From: Candidatus Iainarchaeum sp.
GTDB taxonomy: Archaea; Iainarchaeota; Iainarchaeia; Iainarchaeales; GCA-2688035
NCBI GenBank assembly: GCA_017610175.1
Contig: JAFCCO010000005.1
Location: 1 to 64,000 of the forward strand
Length of the DNA: 64,000 nt
Direction: 5' to 3'
The stretch's first letter is position 1; the number at the start of each line of letters is the position of its first letter. Made by a program: the position numbers and the translations under genes. A model generated the notes under the pieces. That model was not told where the DNA came from and did no database searches. It was given only the letters and a program-made list of their open reading frames with translations. Of the stretch, positions 39,475-48,054 are shown piece after piece.

Positions 39475-40173
39475 ATGACTTCACTTAGGGCTGAGCTGAA
39501 AAAGTTTGCCGACCCAAAAAAGGCAAAGGTTCTCCAGGGCTTTTTTAAAACAGGGCCCGGCCAGTACGGTGAGGGAGACGTTTTTCTCGGGCTAAAGGTC
39601 GGGGACACAAGATTGGTTGCAAAAAAGTTTACCTCAATGCCGCTTGAAGAGGTTAAGAGTCTGCTTGAGTCAAAGATTCATGAGGAAAGGCTTGCCGCAC
39701 TGCTTGTGCTGGTTGAAAAATTCGGCAAGGCAGGCAATTCCGGGCGAAAGCAAATCTTTGACTTCTACCTTGCAAACGCAAAGAACGTTAACAACTGGGA
39801 TTTGGTTGATTTGTCGGCCCCAAAGATTTCAGGGGAATTCCTGCTTGACAGGGACAGGGCAGTGCTCTTTAGGCTCGTCAGGTCTGAGAATTTGTGGAAG
39901 AAGAGAATCGCAGTCCTTTCAACATTCACTTTCATCAGGAACAACGATTTTGATGACGCGCTTGCAATTTCGGAAATTTTGCTAAACGATTCACACGATT
40001 TGATTCACAAGGCAGTTGGCTGGATGTTAAGGGAGGTTGGAAAGCGCAATTTGGCTGTTGAAGAGGGTTTTTTGAAAAGGCATTACAAGGGCATGCCGCG
40101 AACAATGCTGCGTTATGCAATTGAGCGGTTTCCTGAGGGGAAGAGAAAGGCATATCTGGCGGGAATTGTCTGA
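39475..40173 (+). CDS. DNA alkylation repair protein, AlkD-like HEAT-repeat family
   Basis: LQGFFKTGPGQYGEGDVFLGLKVGDTRLVAKKF; AVGWMLREVGKRN; MPRTMLRYAIERF. Confidence 0.88.
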   Translation: MTSLRAELKKFADPKKAKVLQGFFKTGPGQYGEGDVFLGLKVGDTRLVAKKFTSMPLEEVKSLLESKIHEERLAALLVLVEKFGKAGNSGRKQIFDFYLANAKNVNNWDLVDLSAPKISGEFLLDRDRAVLFRLVRSENLWKKRIAVLSTFTFIRNNDFDDALAISEILLNDSHDLIHKAVGWMLREVGKRNLAVEEGFLKRHYKGMPRTMLRYAIERFPEGKRKAYLAGIV

Positions 40174-40210
40174 ATGCAAATTGTTTTTGTGTGCCGTGCC
40201 CGGTTGCCTG

Positions 40211-40426
40211 TTATCCCTTTGCTTTAAGTTCACGCATTTTTTTGCTTATTTTTCTGAATCGTTCGCGATATTCTTTAAGTTTTGGTTTAAGTTGTGCAGG
40301 TCGTCCCCATCGGGACACTTTCGCACCAGCCATTGCCTTGCGCAGGGCAGTGATGTTTTCCAAAACCTTTTTCTTTTCACTCTGGAGGCGTGACAGCCTG
40401 CATTTTGAAAAAAATCTTATCGGCAT
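40211..40426 (-). CDS. Small basic coiled-coil hypothetical protein
   Basis: MPIRFFSKCRLSRLQSEKKKVLENITALRKAM...; K/R-rich. Confidence 0.45.
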   Translation of the reverse strand: MPIRFFSKCRLSRLQSEKKKVLENITALRKAMAGAKVSRWGRPAQLKPKLKEYRERFRKISKKMRELKAKG

Positions 40427-40526
40427 TTTGAATCACATCAATATTGTGTATTTTTCTGGTTTATAACCTTGAGTTTGCCTGCGAAACAATAAAATACAAC
40501 CTTGCCCCTTACATAATTGGTTTTAA

Positions 40527-40874
40527 ATGGCTGACATTTCTTTTGACGGCAGGGTTTTCAGGATTGTGAAAAGTAGGGGGGAGAATGCGATGCTTTCCGA
40601 GGGCTCCCTTTTTTACTTTAGGCAGGATGGCAGCAGGGTTGTTGCCGATTATTTTGGGGGAGAAGTTGCCCGCGGACACCTTGAGGGTGAGTTTGAGGAC
40701 GGCAAACTGAAGCATGTTTACATTCAGTACAACCGCCTTGGGAAAAGGTTTTCTGGCAAGGCTGCCGTGGAAATTAAGGAAAAGGAAAATGGCAGGCTTG
40801 AGCTGATTGATGACTGGGAGTGGGACTCCGGCGGAAAGGGGTCCAGTGTAATGGAAGAGGTTTCTGCGAAATAA
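40527..40874 (+). CDS. Hypothetical protein (n-acetylglutamate-synthase-like beta fold possible)
   Basis: SLFYFRQDGSRVVADYFGGEVARGHLEGEFEDGKL; family assignment uncertain. Confidence 0.55.
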   Translation: MADISFDGRVFRIVKSRGENAMLSEGSLFYFRQDGSRVVADYFGGEVARGHLEGEFEDGKLKHVYIQYNRLGKRFSGKAAVEIKEKENGRLELIDDWEWDSGGKGSSVMEEVSAK

Positions 40875-41005
40875 TTATTAATTCAAAAATACATTAGTTG
40901 TTTTGAAAATGATAGTACCACAATCGGGGGCCGGGCAAGGCTGTTGCGGCTTTTTTCCTTCTTTTTTCTGGCTTAATGGCACTTACTGCGCGGAGGTGAT
41001 GTTAG

Positions 41006-41200
41006 TTGCTTGATAATCATACATACAATCTGATGGCACAGCTTGTTGAGGAAAACAAAAGCCTTTGGAGAATGAAGGAAAAGTATAAGCAGGATGCCGG
41101 CAAATGTCCTGAGTGCTCTGCCCTTTGGGAAAGGCTTGTAAAGGAAAAGGAAGAGCAGGCCAGGCTTCTGGAGGAAATGCTTAAAATGCACCAGAAATAA
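41006..41200 (+). CDS. Small coiled-coil protein (64 aa)
   Basis: Full ribosome-binding site GGAGGTGA at 40992-40999 ahead of TTG 41006; CPECSALWERLVKEKEEQ. Confidence 0.65.
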   Translation: MLDNHTYNLMAQLVEENKSLWRMKEKYKQDAGKCPECSALWERLVKEKEEQARLLEEMLKMHQK

Positions 41201-41247
41201 TTGCATGATGCAAATGCTTAAATTTGACAAAAACAGTAGTGTTGCTT

Positions 41248-41757
41248 ATGCTTAACAAGTTCCAAAAAGTTGATTCCCTTGTTTCAGGCGCTTCAATGCC
41301 TGAGACTCCCGCAGACATTGCTGCACTGCACAAAGAGGGAATAAGGGCCATTGTCTCGCTTGAATCCATGCCCTATGACGTATTGCAGGCTGCAAAGAAG
41401 GAGGGGATTAAGGTAATGGAGCTTCCGCTTGACGAGTACATGCCTCCCTCAAAAAAGGAGGTTCACAAGTTCCTTCGCTTTGTGAACGCAAATGTAAGCC
41501 GGAAGAGAAAGGTTTTTGTGCACTGCTTTCACGGGGTGGGAAGAACAAGGGAAATGCTTGCGTTCTATTTGGTTGGAAAGGGAATTTCTCCGCTTCAGGC
41601 ACACTCAATGGTTGGGGGGGTTGAAACGCTTTTCCAGAAAGAGTTTTTGTTGAAGTACGGTGAAAGGCTTCAGGCTGCAATTAAGAGGGCTAAGGCAAGA
41701 AAGAAGGCTGTGAAAAAGCCAAAAGCTGTGCCGAAAAAAAGGGCAAGGAGGAAGTGA
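41248..41757 (+). CDS. Dual-specificity/tyrosine protein phosphatase
   Basis: CX5R signature VHCFHGVGRTRE; K/R-rich tail. Confidence 0.85.
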   Translation: MLNKFQKVDSLVSGASMPETPADIAALHKEGIRAIVSLESMPYDVLQAAKKEGIKVMELPLDEYMPPSKKEVHKFLRFVNANVSRKRKVFVHCFHGVGRTREMLAFYLVGKGISPLQAHSMVGGVETLFQKEFLLKYGERLQAAIKRAKARKKAVKKPKAVPKKRARRK

Positions 41758-42314
41758 TTGCTTTGAATGTGCTTGGTTTGCTTGACAGGAAGAAAACCGC
41801 TTTTGTGCTGGTGGATTTGCAGGAGGCGTTTCGTTCGGAGACATGCGATTTTGAAGGGGTTGTTGCGAACTCAACTATTTTGGTTAAGGCTTCGCAGATT
41901 TTGGGGATTCCGCTAATTGTTACAGAGCAGTATTCCAAAGGATTGGGAAAAACAATTCCCGAGATTGAATTGCCGAATGGAATTAAGCCGATTGCAAAAA
42001 CAAGCTTCAGCTGCCTTGGCTGTGCTGAATTTGCACAGGCTTTGAAGAAAACAGGCGCAAAGAGTGTTGTTCTCTTTGGAATCGAATCCCACATCTGCAT
42101 TCTCACCACTGCGCTTGATGCCTTAAAGGGTGGGCTTGAGGTCCACGTTGCGGCAGACGCTGTTTCGGCAAGAACGGTTATCAATCACGGGCTGGGCTTA
42201 GAGCGAATGCGACAATCAGGGGTTTTCATTGCATCAACTGAAACTGTTTTGTTCCAGCTGATGAAGGATGCGAAAATTGAGGAATTCAAGCAGGTTAGCG
42301 AACTTGTGAAGTAG
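41754..42314 (+). CDS. Isochorismatase-family cysteine hydrolase
   Basis: AFVLVDLQEAF; VLFGIESHICILTTALDAL. Confidence 0.88.
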   Translation: MIALNVLGLLDRKKTAFVLVDLQEAFRSETCDFEGVVANSTILVKASQILGIPLIVTEQYSKGLGKTIPEIELPNGIKPIAKTSFSCLGCAEFAQALKKTGAKSVVLFGIESHICILTTALDALKGGLEVHVAADAVSARTVINHGLGLERMRQSGVFIASTETVLFQLMKDAKIEEFKQVSELVK

Positions 42315-42363
42315 GTTTTGCTCAATAGTCAGTTTAATATTCAACTTTGCGCATACTCTTTGC

Positions 42364-42780
42364 ATGGATTTGATTCTGCAGCTGAAGGATGAGCACAGGC
42401 GCATTCTGAGAATTTTTGAAACAATCCGTGAGATTGTTGGCTCTGACAGGCTTGGTGCAGCAGATTTGGCGGCCTACTTTAGGGAACTTAAGGAAGTGCT
42501 TTCCTCGCACCTGGATGTTGAAAACAAGCTTTTGTATCCAAGGTTTGAGACTGCTAAACCGCCTGAGTTGAAGAAAATGGGTAAGGTCTTTTCATCCGAA
42601 ATGGTTAAGATTGCTGATGATGTCAGGGCGTTCTTTGATGAATACCAGGACAAGGAACTTTCTCTTCTCGGAAAAAGCAATAAATTCAGGAACGCGCTTT
42701 TGGAAATCTTTAACAAGGTCAACAAGAGAATAAGGGTTGAGGAAGACATTCTGTTTCCTGCATACGAGCGCTATTTTTAG
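42364..42780 (+). CDS. Hemerythrin-like HHE-domain protein
   Basis: DEHRRILRIFETI; HLDVENKLLYPRF; RVEEDILFPAYERY. Confidence 0.75.
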   Translation: MDLILQLKDEHRRILRIFETIREIVGSDRLGAADLAAYFRELKEVLSSHLDVENKLLYPRFETAKPPELKKMGKVFSSEMVKIADDVRAFFDEYQDKELSLLGKSNKFRNALLEIFNKVNKRIRVEEDILFPAYERYF

Positions 42781-42877
42781 CGGTTTTCTCCCTGTTTGCG
42801 TTGCGGGGATACAAATAAATACTTCCTTAAACAATCTAATTAGTTAGGTCGGGGGACTAAGTTTGGAGGAAAACACC

Positions 42878-42964
42878 ATGGACAAATGCTCTAAATGCGG
42901 CATGGAAGTTGAGAAAGTCTGCCCAAAGTGCGGCGGATGCGACAACTGCTGCAGCTGCGAATAA
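42878..42964 (+). CDS. Cys-rich microprotein (28 aa, 8 Cys): MDKCSKCGMEVEKVCPKCGGCDNCCSCE
   Basis: Not in ORF track; strong GGAGGA site 42865-42870 ahead of ATG 42878; CxxC pairs. Confidence 0.7.
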   Translation: MDKCSKCGMEVEKVCPKCGGCDNCCSCE

Positions 42965-43074
42965 ATGCACATTAGGCGTATTTCGCATTACGCGACTTTT
43001 ATTTTGCTTTTTTTTTAATAGCGGAAGCCCACTCTCTGCTGCCATTTAAATACATTCCTGTTTCTTTCTTTTTT

Positions 43075-45054
43075 ATGCCTGAGAGATTTGAGCAATTTTT
43101 TCCATACCCTGAATTCAAGCCAATGCAGCTTGAGGTAATGGAGTTTGTTTTTGATGTTGTTTCAAGGGAAAAAATTGGGCTGATTGAGGCATACTGCGGT
43201 TTTGGAAAGACAATTGCAACTCTTGCACCTGTTTTTGAGTCCGGCAAGAAGGTACTGCTTCTTTCACCAAGCCATATTGCAAGAAATGCGGGTGTTGGCG
43301 AGGCACTCAAAATCAACAAGGTAAACGGGAAAAAAATCAGGATTGCGGACCTGCGGGGAAAGCAGTTGATGTGCTCCAAGTTTAATTCCGAAAACTTTTC
43401 ACATGAGGCATGCAACAACTCAAAGCGGTTCAAAAAAGACTGCGAATTCTTCAACCGCACTTTTGCAAAGGACGCAAAGAATCTTTCGTCCCATGCAAGG
43501 AAAACGGTGCACATTATTGAGGATTTTGAATCCTTGAGCCCAACCGAATTTTTTGAAAAAGGGGACATTGGCACAGAACCTAATTTTTTTCAGCGCGTTC
43601 ACGAACTGTGCGAGGAAAAGGGATTTTGTTCCTATGAAATAATGCGCGAAATGGTTAGGGATGCGGATCTTGTGATTCTTGACTACTTCTGGTGCTTTAC
43701 AGGAATTTTTCACGTGCTAAAGCAGCTTATTGACCCCAAGGACTTTGTGCTCTTGGTCGATGAAGCGGACATGCTGGTAAACAGGCTCTATGATAACTTC
43801 CATGTTCAAATTGGATTAACCGGTTTGCAGAGGCTTACAGCACAGGCCAACAGGATTCTCGACGAGTACGCCGCAATGGCGGAAGAAGGTGAGGAATTTG
43901 AGCAGGAGTTAAACGAAACCGATGCGCAGTTTCTTGCGGAGTTCTCAGAGTACACTGAGGAAATTCTTCGCATTTTCAAGACAGAGGAGGCAATCTCTCC
44001 ACACAAAATAATTGATTACTATGTAAAGGGATTCAGGACAAGGTCGAAGGCGGCAGGGCTTAGGGGCACAATTGACTTCAATGGGATTGTTGAAAATTTG
44101 GAGTTAATTGTTGACGCTGTTGAAAGCGGGGACAATGCAAAAAGGGCAGGTTCAAAGCCGCACGAATTCCTAAAGCACCTTGATGCAATAAAAGATTTAG
44201 ACGTTTACCTTACGTTCATTTCGGCAGAGAGGAATGCAATAATGATTAAGCCGTTTGAAATAAGCAATATAATTCTTGGAAATGGCCTCTCCCCAAACGA
44301 TACCTTGAAGCAGTTTCACTCGGCACTCCTTTTCTCCGCAACAATTGGCGATGAAACACTTTTCATGGAGGAGCTTGGTTTATCCAAGGCTGACACGGCG
44401 GTTTTCAAGATTCCGTGCATGCCTCACCAAAACCTCACTGTGCTTATAGACACTGAACTTGACACAACCTACAAGAGAAGAAGCGAGAACACTCCCAAGT
44501 ACGTTAAAAAAATCAATGCAATGCTTGACCTGGAGCCCTCGCTGCTTGTAAGCTGCTGCAACAACTTTGAGGCCGAGCAAATGGCTGCCGCAATTCCCGC
44601 GCTTGAGAATGCGGCGGAAGCGGAAAACCTTTTGCCCAGCCAAAGTTATGTGTTGAATATTCGCACAAGGCATGCGCGAAGCACCAACAAGGCAAGTTCT
44701 GTTAAGTCCTGCATTGTTGTTGGCCTGCCCCTCCCCGATTACTCTGACTTTTATTTTAAGAAGCGAAAGGAGTTTCTTGAAAACAAGTATGGAAAACAGC
44801 ACGCGGGCATGCTGCTGAACAGGAAGGCAATTGATACTGCTGTGCAGCTTACGGGGAGAATTACCAGGAACCTTGAAAGCCAGAGGGCAATAGTGCTGGC
44901 AGACCGAAGATATGACCGTGACTTTTTCCTCGGAAGCTTTTACAGGGATTCTTTGCCAGCTTACCTTAAGCCTTTCACAAAAACAGTGAGAAACACTGCT
45001 GAACTTAAGGGTGAGCTTGCTTCTTTTTGGCGCAATCATAAATATAATAAGTAA
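43075..45054 (+). CDS. XPD/Rad3-family (SF2) Fe-S DNA helicase
   Basis: YCGFGKTIATLAPVFESGKKVLLLSPSH; Cys cluster; VLLVDEADML; SALLFSATIGD; QLTGRITRN. Confidence 0.85.
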   Translation: MPERFEQFFPYPEFKPMQLEVMEFVFDVVSREKIGLIEAYCGFGKTIATLAPVFESGKKVLLLSPSHIARNAGVGEALKINKVNGKKIRIADLRGKQLMCSKFNSENFSHEACNNSKRFKKDCEFFNRTFAKDAKNLSSHARKTVHIIEDFESLSPTEFFEKGDIGTEPNFFQRVHELCEEKGFCSYEIMREMVRDADLVILDYFWCFTGIFHVLKQLIDPKDFVLLVDEADMLVNRLYDNFHVQIGLTGLQRLTAQANRILDEYAAMAEEGEEFEQELNETDAQFLAEFSEYTEEILRIFKTEEAISPHKIIDYYVKGFRTRSKAAGLRGTIDFNGIVENLELIVDAVESGDNAKRAGSKPHEFLKHLDAIKDLDVYLTFISAERNAIMIKPFEISNIILGNGLSPNDTLKQFHSALLFSATIGDETLFMEELGLSKADTAVFKIPCMPHQNLTVLIDTELDTTYKRRSENTPKYVKKINAMLDLEPSLLVSCCNNFEAEQMAAAIPALENAAEAENLLPSQSYVLNIRTRHARSTNKASSVKSCIVVGLPLPDYSDFYFKKRKEFLENKYGKQHAGMLLNRKAIDTAVQLTGRITRNLESQRAIVLADRRYDRDFFLGSFYRDSLPAYLKPFTKTVRNTAELKGELASFWRNHKYNK

Positions 45055-45089
45055 TAAATAGTAATTTGCACTATACTTGACTGATTTGA

Positions 45090-45653
45090 ATGTCTGCAAA
45101 AAAGCTTAGCGTTTTAGATATTGTGAAGTCAAGAAGAACAACTTACGAATTTAGTGCCAAAAAGATTGGAGCCGTGGATCTAAAGAATATTCTTGAGGCT
45201 GCGCGATGGGCTCCAAGTCCGTTCAATAGCCAACCGTGGAAATTCATTGTTGTAAAAGACAAAAAGCGCATTGAAAAACTGGTTAACATTTCGCACTACG
45301 GTAACTTTCACACTGACCCGCCTGTGCTTGTCGTTGCGGTTCTTGAAAAAATGTATGACCACCAAAAAGGGATGTTAAAGGGAGCGGCAAAAGAATTTGT
45401 TCTATCCCACAAATATTTTACAATTGCTTCACCCCTAATTACAATGACTTATGCCGCAAAGTCTTTGGGGATAGACTCCTGCATTCTTTCACTTATTGTT
45501 GATAAGGCAAACAGGATTCTTAGTGTTCCGAAAGGAAAGGAAGCAATTCTTGCTCTTGGATTGGGTTGTGAGGAAAAGAACGCGTACCACAAGAAAAGAG
45601 AAAGGCTTAACTTTAGCGAGATTGTTCGCAAGGAAAAATATGGGAAGAGATAA
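45090..45653 (+). CDS. Nitroreductase-family protein
   Basis: VKSRRTTYEFSAKKIGAVDLKNILEAARWAPSPFNSQPWKFIVVKD. Confidence 0.88.
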   Translation: MSAKKLSVLDIVKSRRTTYEFSAKKIGAVDLKNILEAARWAPSPFNSQPWKFIVVKDKKRIEKLVNISHYGNFHTDPPVLVVAVLEKMYDHQKGMLKGAAKEFVLSHKYFTIASPLITMTYAAKSLGIDSCILSLIVDKANRILSVPKGKEAILALGLGCEEKNAYHKKRERLNFSEIVRKEKYGKR

Positions 45654-45655
45654 AT

Positions 45656-46210
45656 GTGGTTACTGTCGGGACAAGAGAACTTATTCAAACTGAATTGAAA
45701 GACAGCACTAGTAGTGATGTTATTTTGTTCAATCTGAGTCCAGAACACTATCGAGTCTCTGATGCCGCGGTTTTAGAACACCTAACAAAGCACCTTAAAA
45801 CAAAGGTCATTTACATTTCACTTAATCGTTCGTATACGAAATTGAACGCTGAATTCAAAGATAGCGGCGTTGACATTTCAATGGTTTATTTTATTGGTTT
45901 GAATGGCAAGGGACATGCTTCTAAGTTAAAGAACTTGTCGCCGGTGAGACCTCCGTTTTCGCTTACAAAGATTGGGATTGAGTTATCAAAAATACTTGAA
46001 AGCGGGCAGTACGAATTTCTCATGCTTGATTCAGTTTCCGCATTAACGGTTTACAACCCGCCTGCGTTGGTGAAAAAGTTTATGCATTATTTGGTGAGCC
46101 GGCTTAGAACGGTTGATGTTGGAGGTGGCATTTTGATGCTTCAGGGTGACGAATCTGAAAGCATAAAGTCCTACCTTTCTTCACTGTGCGACAAGACAAT
46201 TAAACTTTAA
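45656..46210 (+). CDS. RecA/KaiC-fold-like protein lacking an obvious Walker A
   Basis: YEFLMLDSVSALTVYNPPALVKKFMHYLVSRLRTVDVGGGILML resembles the Walker B half of archaeal RecA-like proteins. Confidence 0.55.
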   Translation: MVTVGTRELIQTELKDSTSSDVILFNLSPEHYRVSDAAVLEHLTKHLKTKVIYISLNRSYTKLNAEFKDSGVDISMVYFIGLNGKGHASKLKNLSPVRPPFSLTKIGIELSKILESGQYEFLMLDSVSALTVYNPPALVKKFMHYLVSRLRTVDVGGGILMLQGDESESIKSYLSSLCDKTIKL

Positions 46211-46340
46211 GTTCTCGTTCTCGTTTTCCTTTAATTATAATACATATGTGCAGTGCAAGCACCACAACAAACGGGCCCAATAGAATTGCGTGAAGCTGGA
46301 ATGCAAGCGTCTTTGTAAAAATTCCCGGTCTCGGATCCAA
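46200..46340 (-). CDS. Candidate small membrane protein (46 aa): MDPRPGIFTKTLAFQLHAILLGPFVVVLALHICIIIKGKRERELKV
   Basis: Manual reverse-strand reading, TTG start; one TM helix followed by a basic tail; TATA-like AATTTTAATAA upstream. Confidence 0.35.
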   Translation of the reverse strand: MDPRPGIFTKTLAFQLHAILLGPFVVVLALHICIIIKGKRERELKV

Positions 46341-46492
46341 ATTCTTGCATGCCTTATTAACGAAGGCGTAACTGCCTTATTAAAATTTCATTTCCGAAAT
46401 TTTGCGTAATTAAGGGTAGTGTTTTAAAGCAAACCCTTACTAATTATATTTGTTCTGGTGAGGGCAAATTCCATGTATTGGAGCTATTTTAC

Positions 46493-48031
46493 GTGAGCGG
46501 AGAAGTTAAAGAGGAATGCGCGTTAGCGGCTGTTTCCCTATCCAAAAAACTAGACAGCTATCCAAAGGGGGCTGCAGCGTTCTATTTGTACAAGATGCTG
46601 CTCCAACAGCAGCACCGTGGGCAGCTCAGTGCGGGCATTACAACCTATAAAAAGGACAGAAAGCAGGTAATTGACACCTACAAAAAGCTTGGAAAGGTTG
46701 ACAACGCATTCAAAACATTTAGAAAGGAAAAATTTTACGGCATCCTGAACAAGTACGCGGGGTCCATTGGAATTGGGCATTTGCGCTATTCAACCTGTGG
46801 TGCCGACGATGTTGGGTTTGCGCAGCCGTTTGAAAGGCATCACGGACGGCGCTGGAAATGGTTTTCATTCGCGTTCAACGGCAATATCGCAAATTATGCT
46901 TCCCTTAAGAAAGAGCTTGCCGATTCCGATTACCATCTCATAAGGGACGTTGATACCGAAGCCCTAATGCACCACATGAGCAAGCAAATGATTGGCTCTG
47001 AAAAAAAGGGCATTGAAGATGTTTTTGCCAATCTGGCTCAGATTATTGACGGCGCTTACTCACTGGTTTACATGAATGCGGATGGGGAACTTGCGGTGAT
47101 TCGCGATCCGGTCGGCTTTAAGCCGTTGTGTTATGCTGAAAAAGACGGGGATTTCTTTGCGGCCTCTGAAAGCGTTGCATTCAACGGGGATGGCTCAATG
47201 AAAGTGCACGATGTGCAGCCGGGCGAGGTTGTTCTTGTTTCAGATGGAAACGTTGAAAAGAAGCGCTTTGCAAAATGCGAGAAAAAGGCGCACTGCATAT
47301 TTGAATGGGTTTATTTTGCAAACCCCCGCTCAATAATAGACGGCCAAGGGGTTTATGAGGCAAGGCAGAATCTTGGAATCGCGCTTGCAAAGCACGAGTC
47401 CCAGAAAATGGACAAGGATTTCATTGTTGTTCCAGTTCCAGACACCGCCAAGCCAAGTGGGGACGCACTTGCTTTTGAGCTAGGGGTTCCGTCCAAAGAG
47501 GGAATAATGCGAAACAGGTATATTGGAAGGACATTTATTGAGTCGGACAGCCGTGCGGAAAAGGTAAAGGAAAAATACTCGATTATTAAGTCAATTGTTG
47601 AGGGGAAGAAGATTCTGTTGGTTGAGGACACCATTGTTCGCGGCACAACAACAAAGAATCTTATTGAACGCCTTAAAAAATATGGCAAGGCAAAGGAAAT
47701 CCATCTCAGGGTTGCCTGCCCACCAATTCTTGCACCATGCTTTTACGGCATAGATATGTCAACCATAAACGAGCTTATTGCTCCGGGTTATGTTAAGGAT
47801 ATTGCAGAGGGAATTACTGAGGAAGAAAGTGCAAAGTTTGCAAAAGACTACGGGGTTGAATCACTCATTTACCTGCCAAAAGATGAGCTTGCAAAAGCAA
47901 TTGGCTTGCCCAAAAACGAGCTTTGCATGGGCTGCCTTAATGCAAATTATCCAACCCCTGAGGGCAAAAGGCTTTACGGCTCCGCGCTGGAAAACTCCAA
48001 AAGCGGTTCAAAGAAAAGAACCTATGAATAA
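46493..48031 (+). CDS. purF: Amidophosphoribosyltransferase
   Basis: GTG 46493 after GGAG; Ntn Cys in EECALAAV; HRGQLSAGI, GIGHLRYSTCG, LVEDTIVRGTTTKNLIERL, CMGCLNANYPTPEG. Confidence 0.9.
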   Translation: MSGEVKEECALAAVSLSKKLDSYPKGAAAFYLYKMLLQQQHRGQLSAGITTYKKDRKQVIDTYKKLGKVDNAFKTFRKEKFYGILNKYAGSIGIGHLRYSTCGADDVGFAQPFERHHGRRWKWFSFAFNGNIANYASLKKELADSDYHLIRDVDTEALMHHMSKQMIGSEKKGIEDVFANLAQIIDGAYSLVYMNADGELAVIRDPVGFKPLCYAEKDGDFFAASESVAFNGDGSMKVHDVQPGEVVLVSDGNVEKKRFAKCEKKAHCIFEWVYFANPRSIIDGQGVYEARQNLGIALAKHESQKMDKDFIVVPVPDTAKPSGDALAFELGVPSKEGIMRNRYIGRTFIESDSRAEKVKEKYSIIKSIVEGKKILLVEDTIVRGTTTKNLIERLKKYGKAKEIHLRVACPPILAPCFYGIDMSTINELIAPGYVKDIAEGITEEESAKFAKDYGVESLIYLPKDELAKAIGLPKNELCMGCLNANYPTPEGKRLYGSALENSKSGSKKRTYE

Positions 48032-48054
48032 GCCTGCTTCAAAATAGAACTGTA

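Noticed and set aside
40909-41013. 34-aa ORF MIVPQSGAGQGCCGFFPSFFWLNGTYCAEVMLVA ahead of gene 41006
   Set aside because: Considered as a leader, but no residue enrichment tied to the downstream gene; the region looks more like a terminator (GCCGGGCAAGGCTGTTGCGGCTTTTTT).
42962-43014. Shared 13-mer AAATGCACATTAG with position 3698 and micro-ORF MHIRRISHYATFILLFF
   Set aside because: A 13-mer match is expected by chance in 64 kb; no extended similarity.
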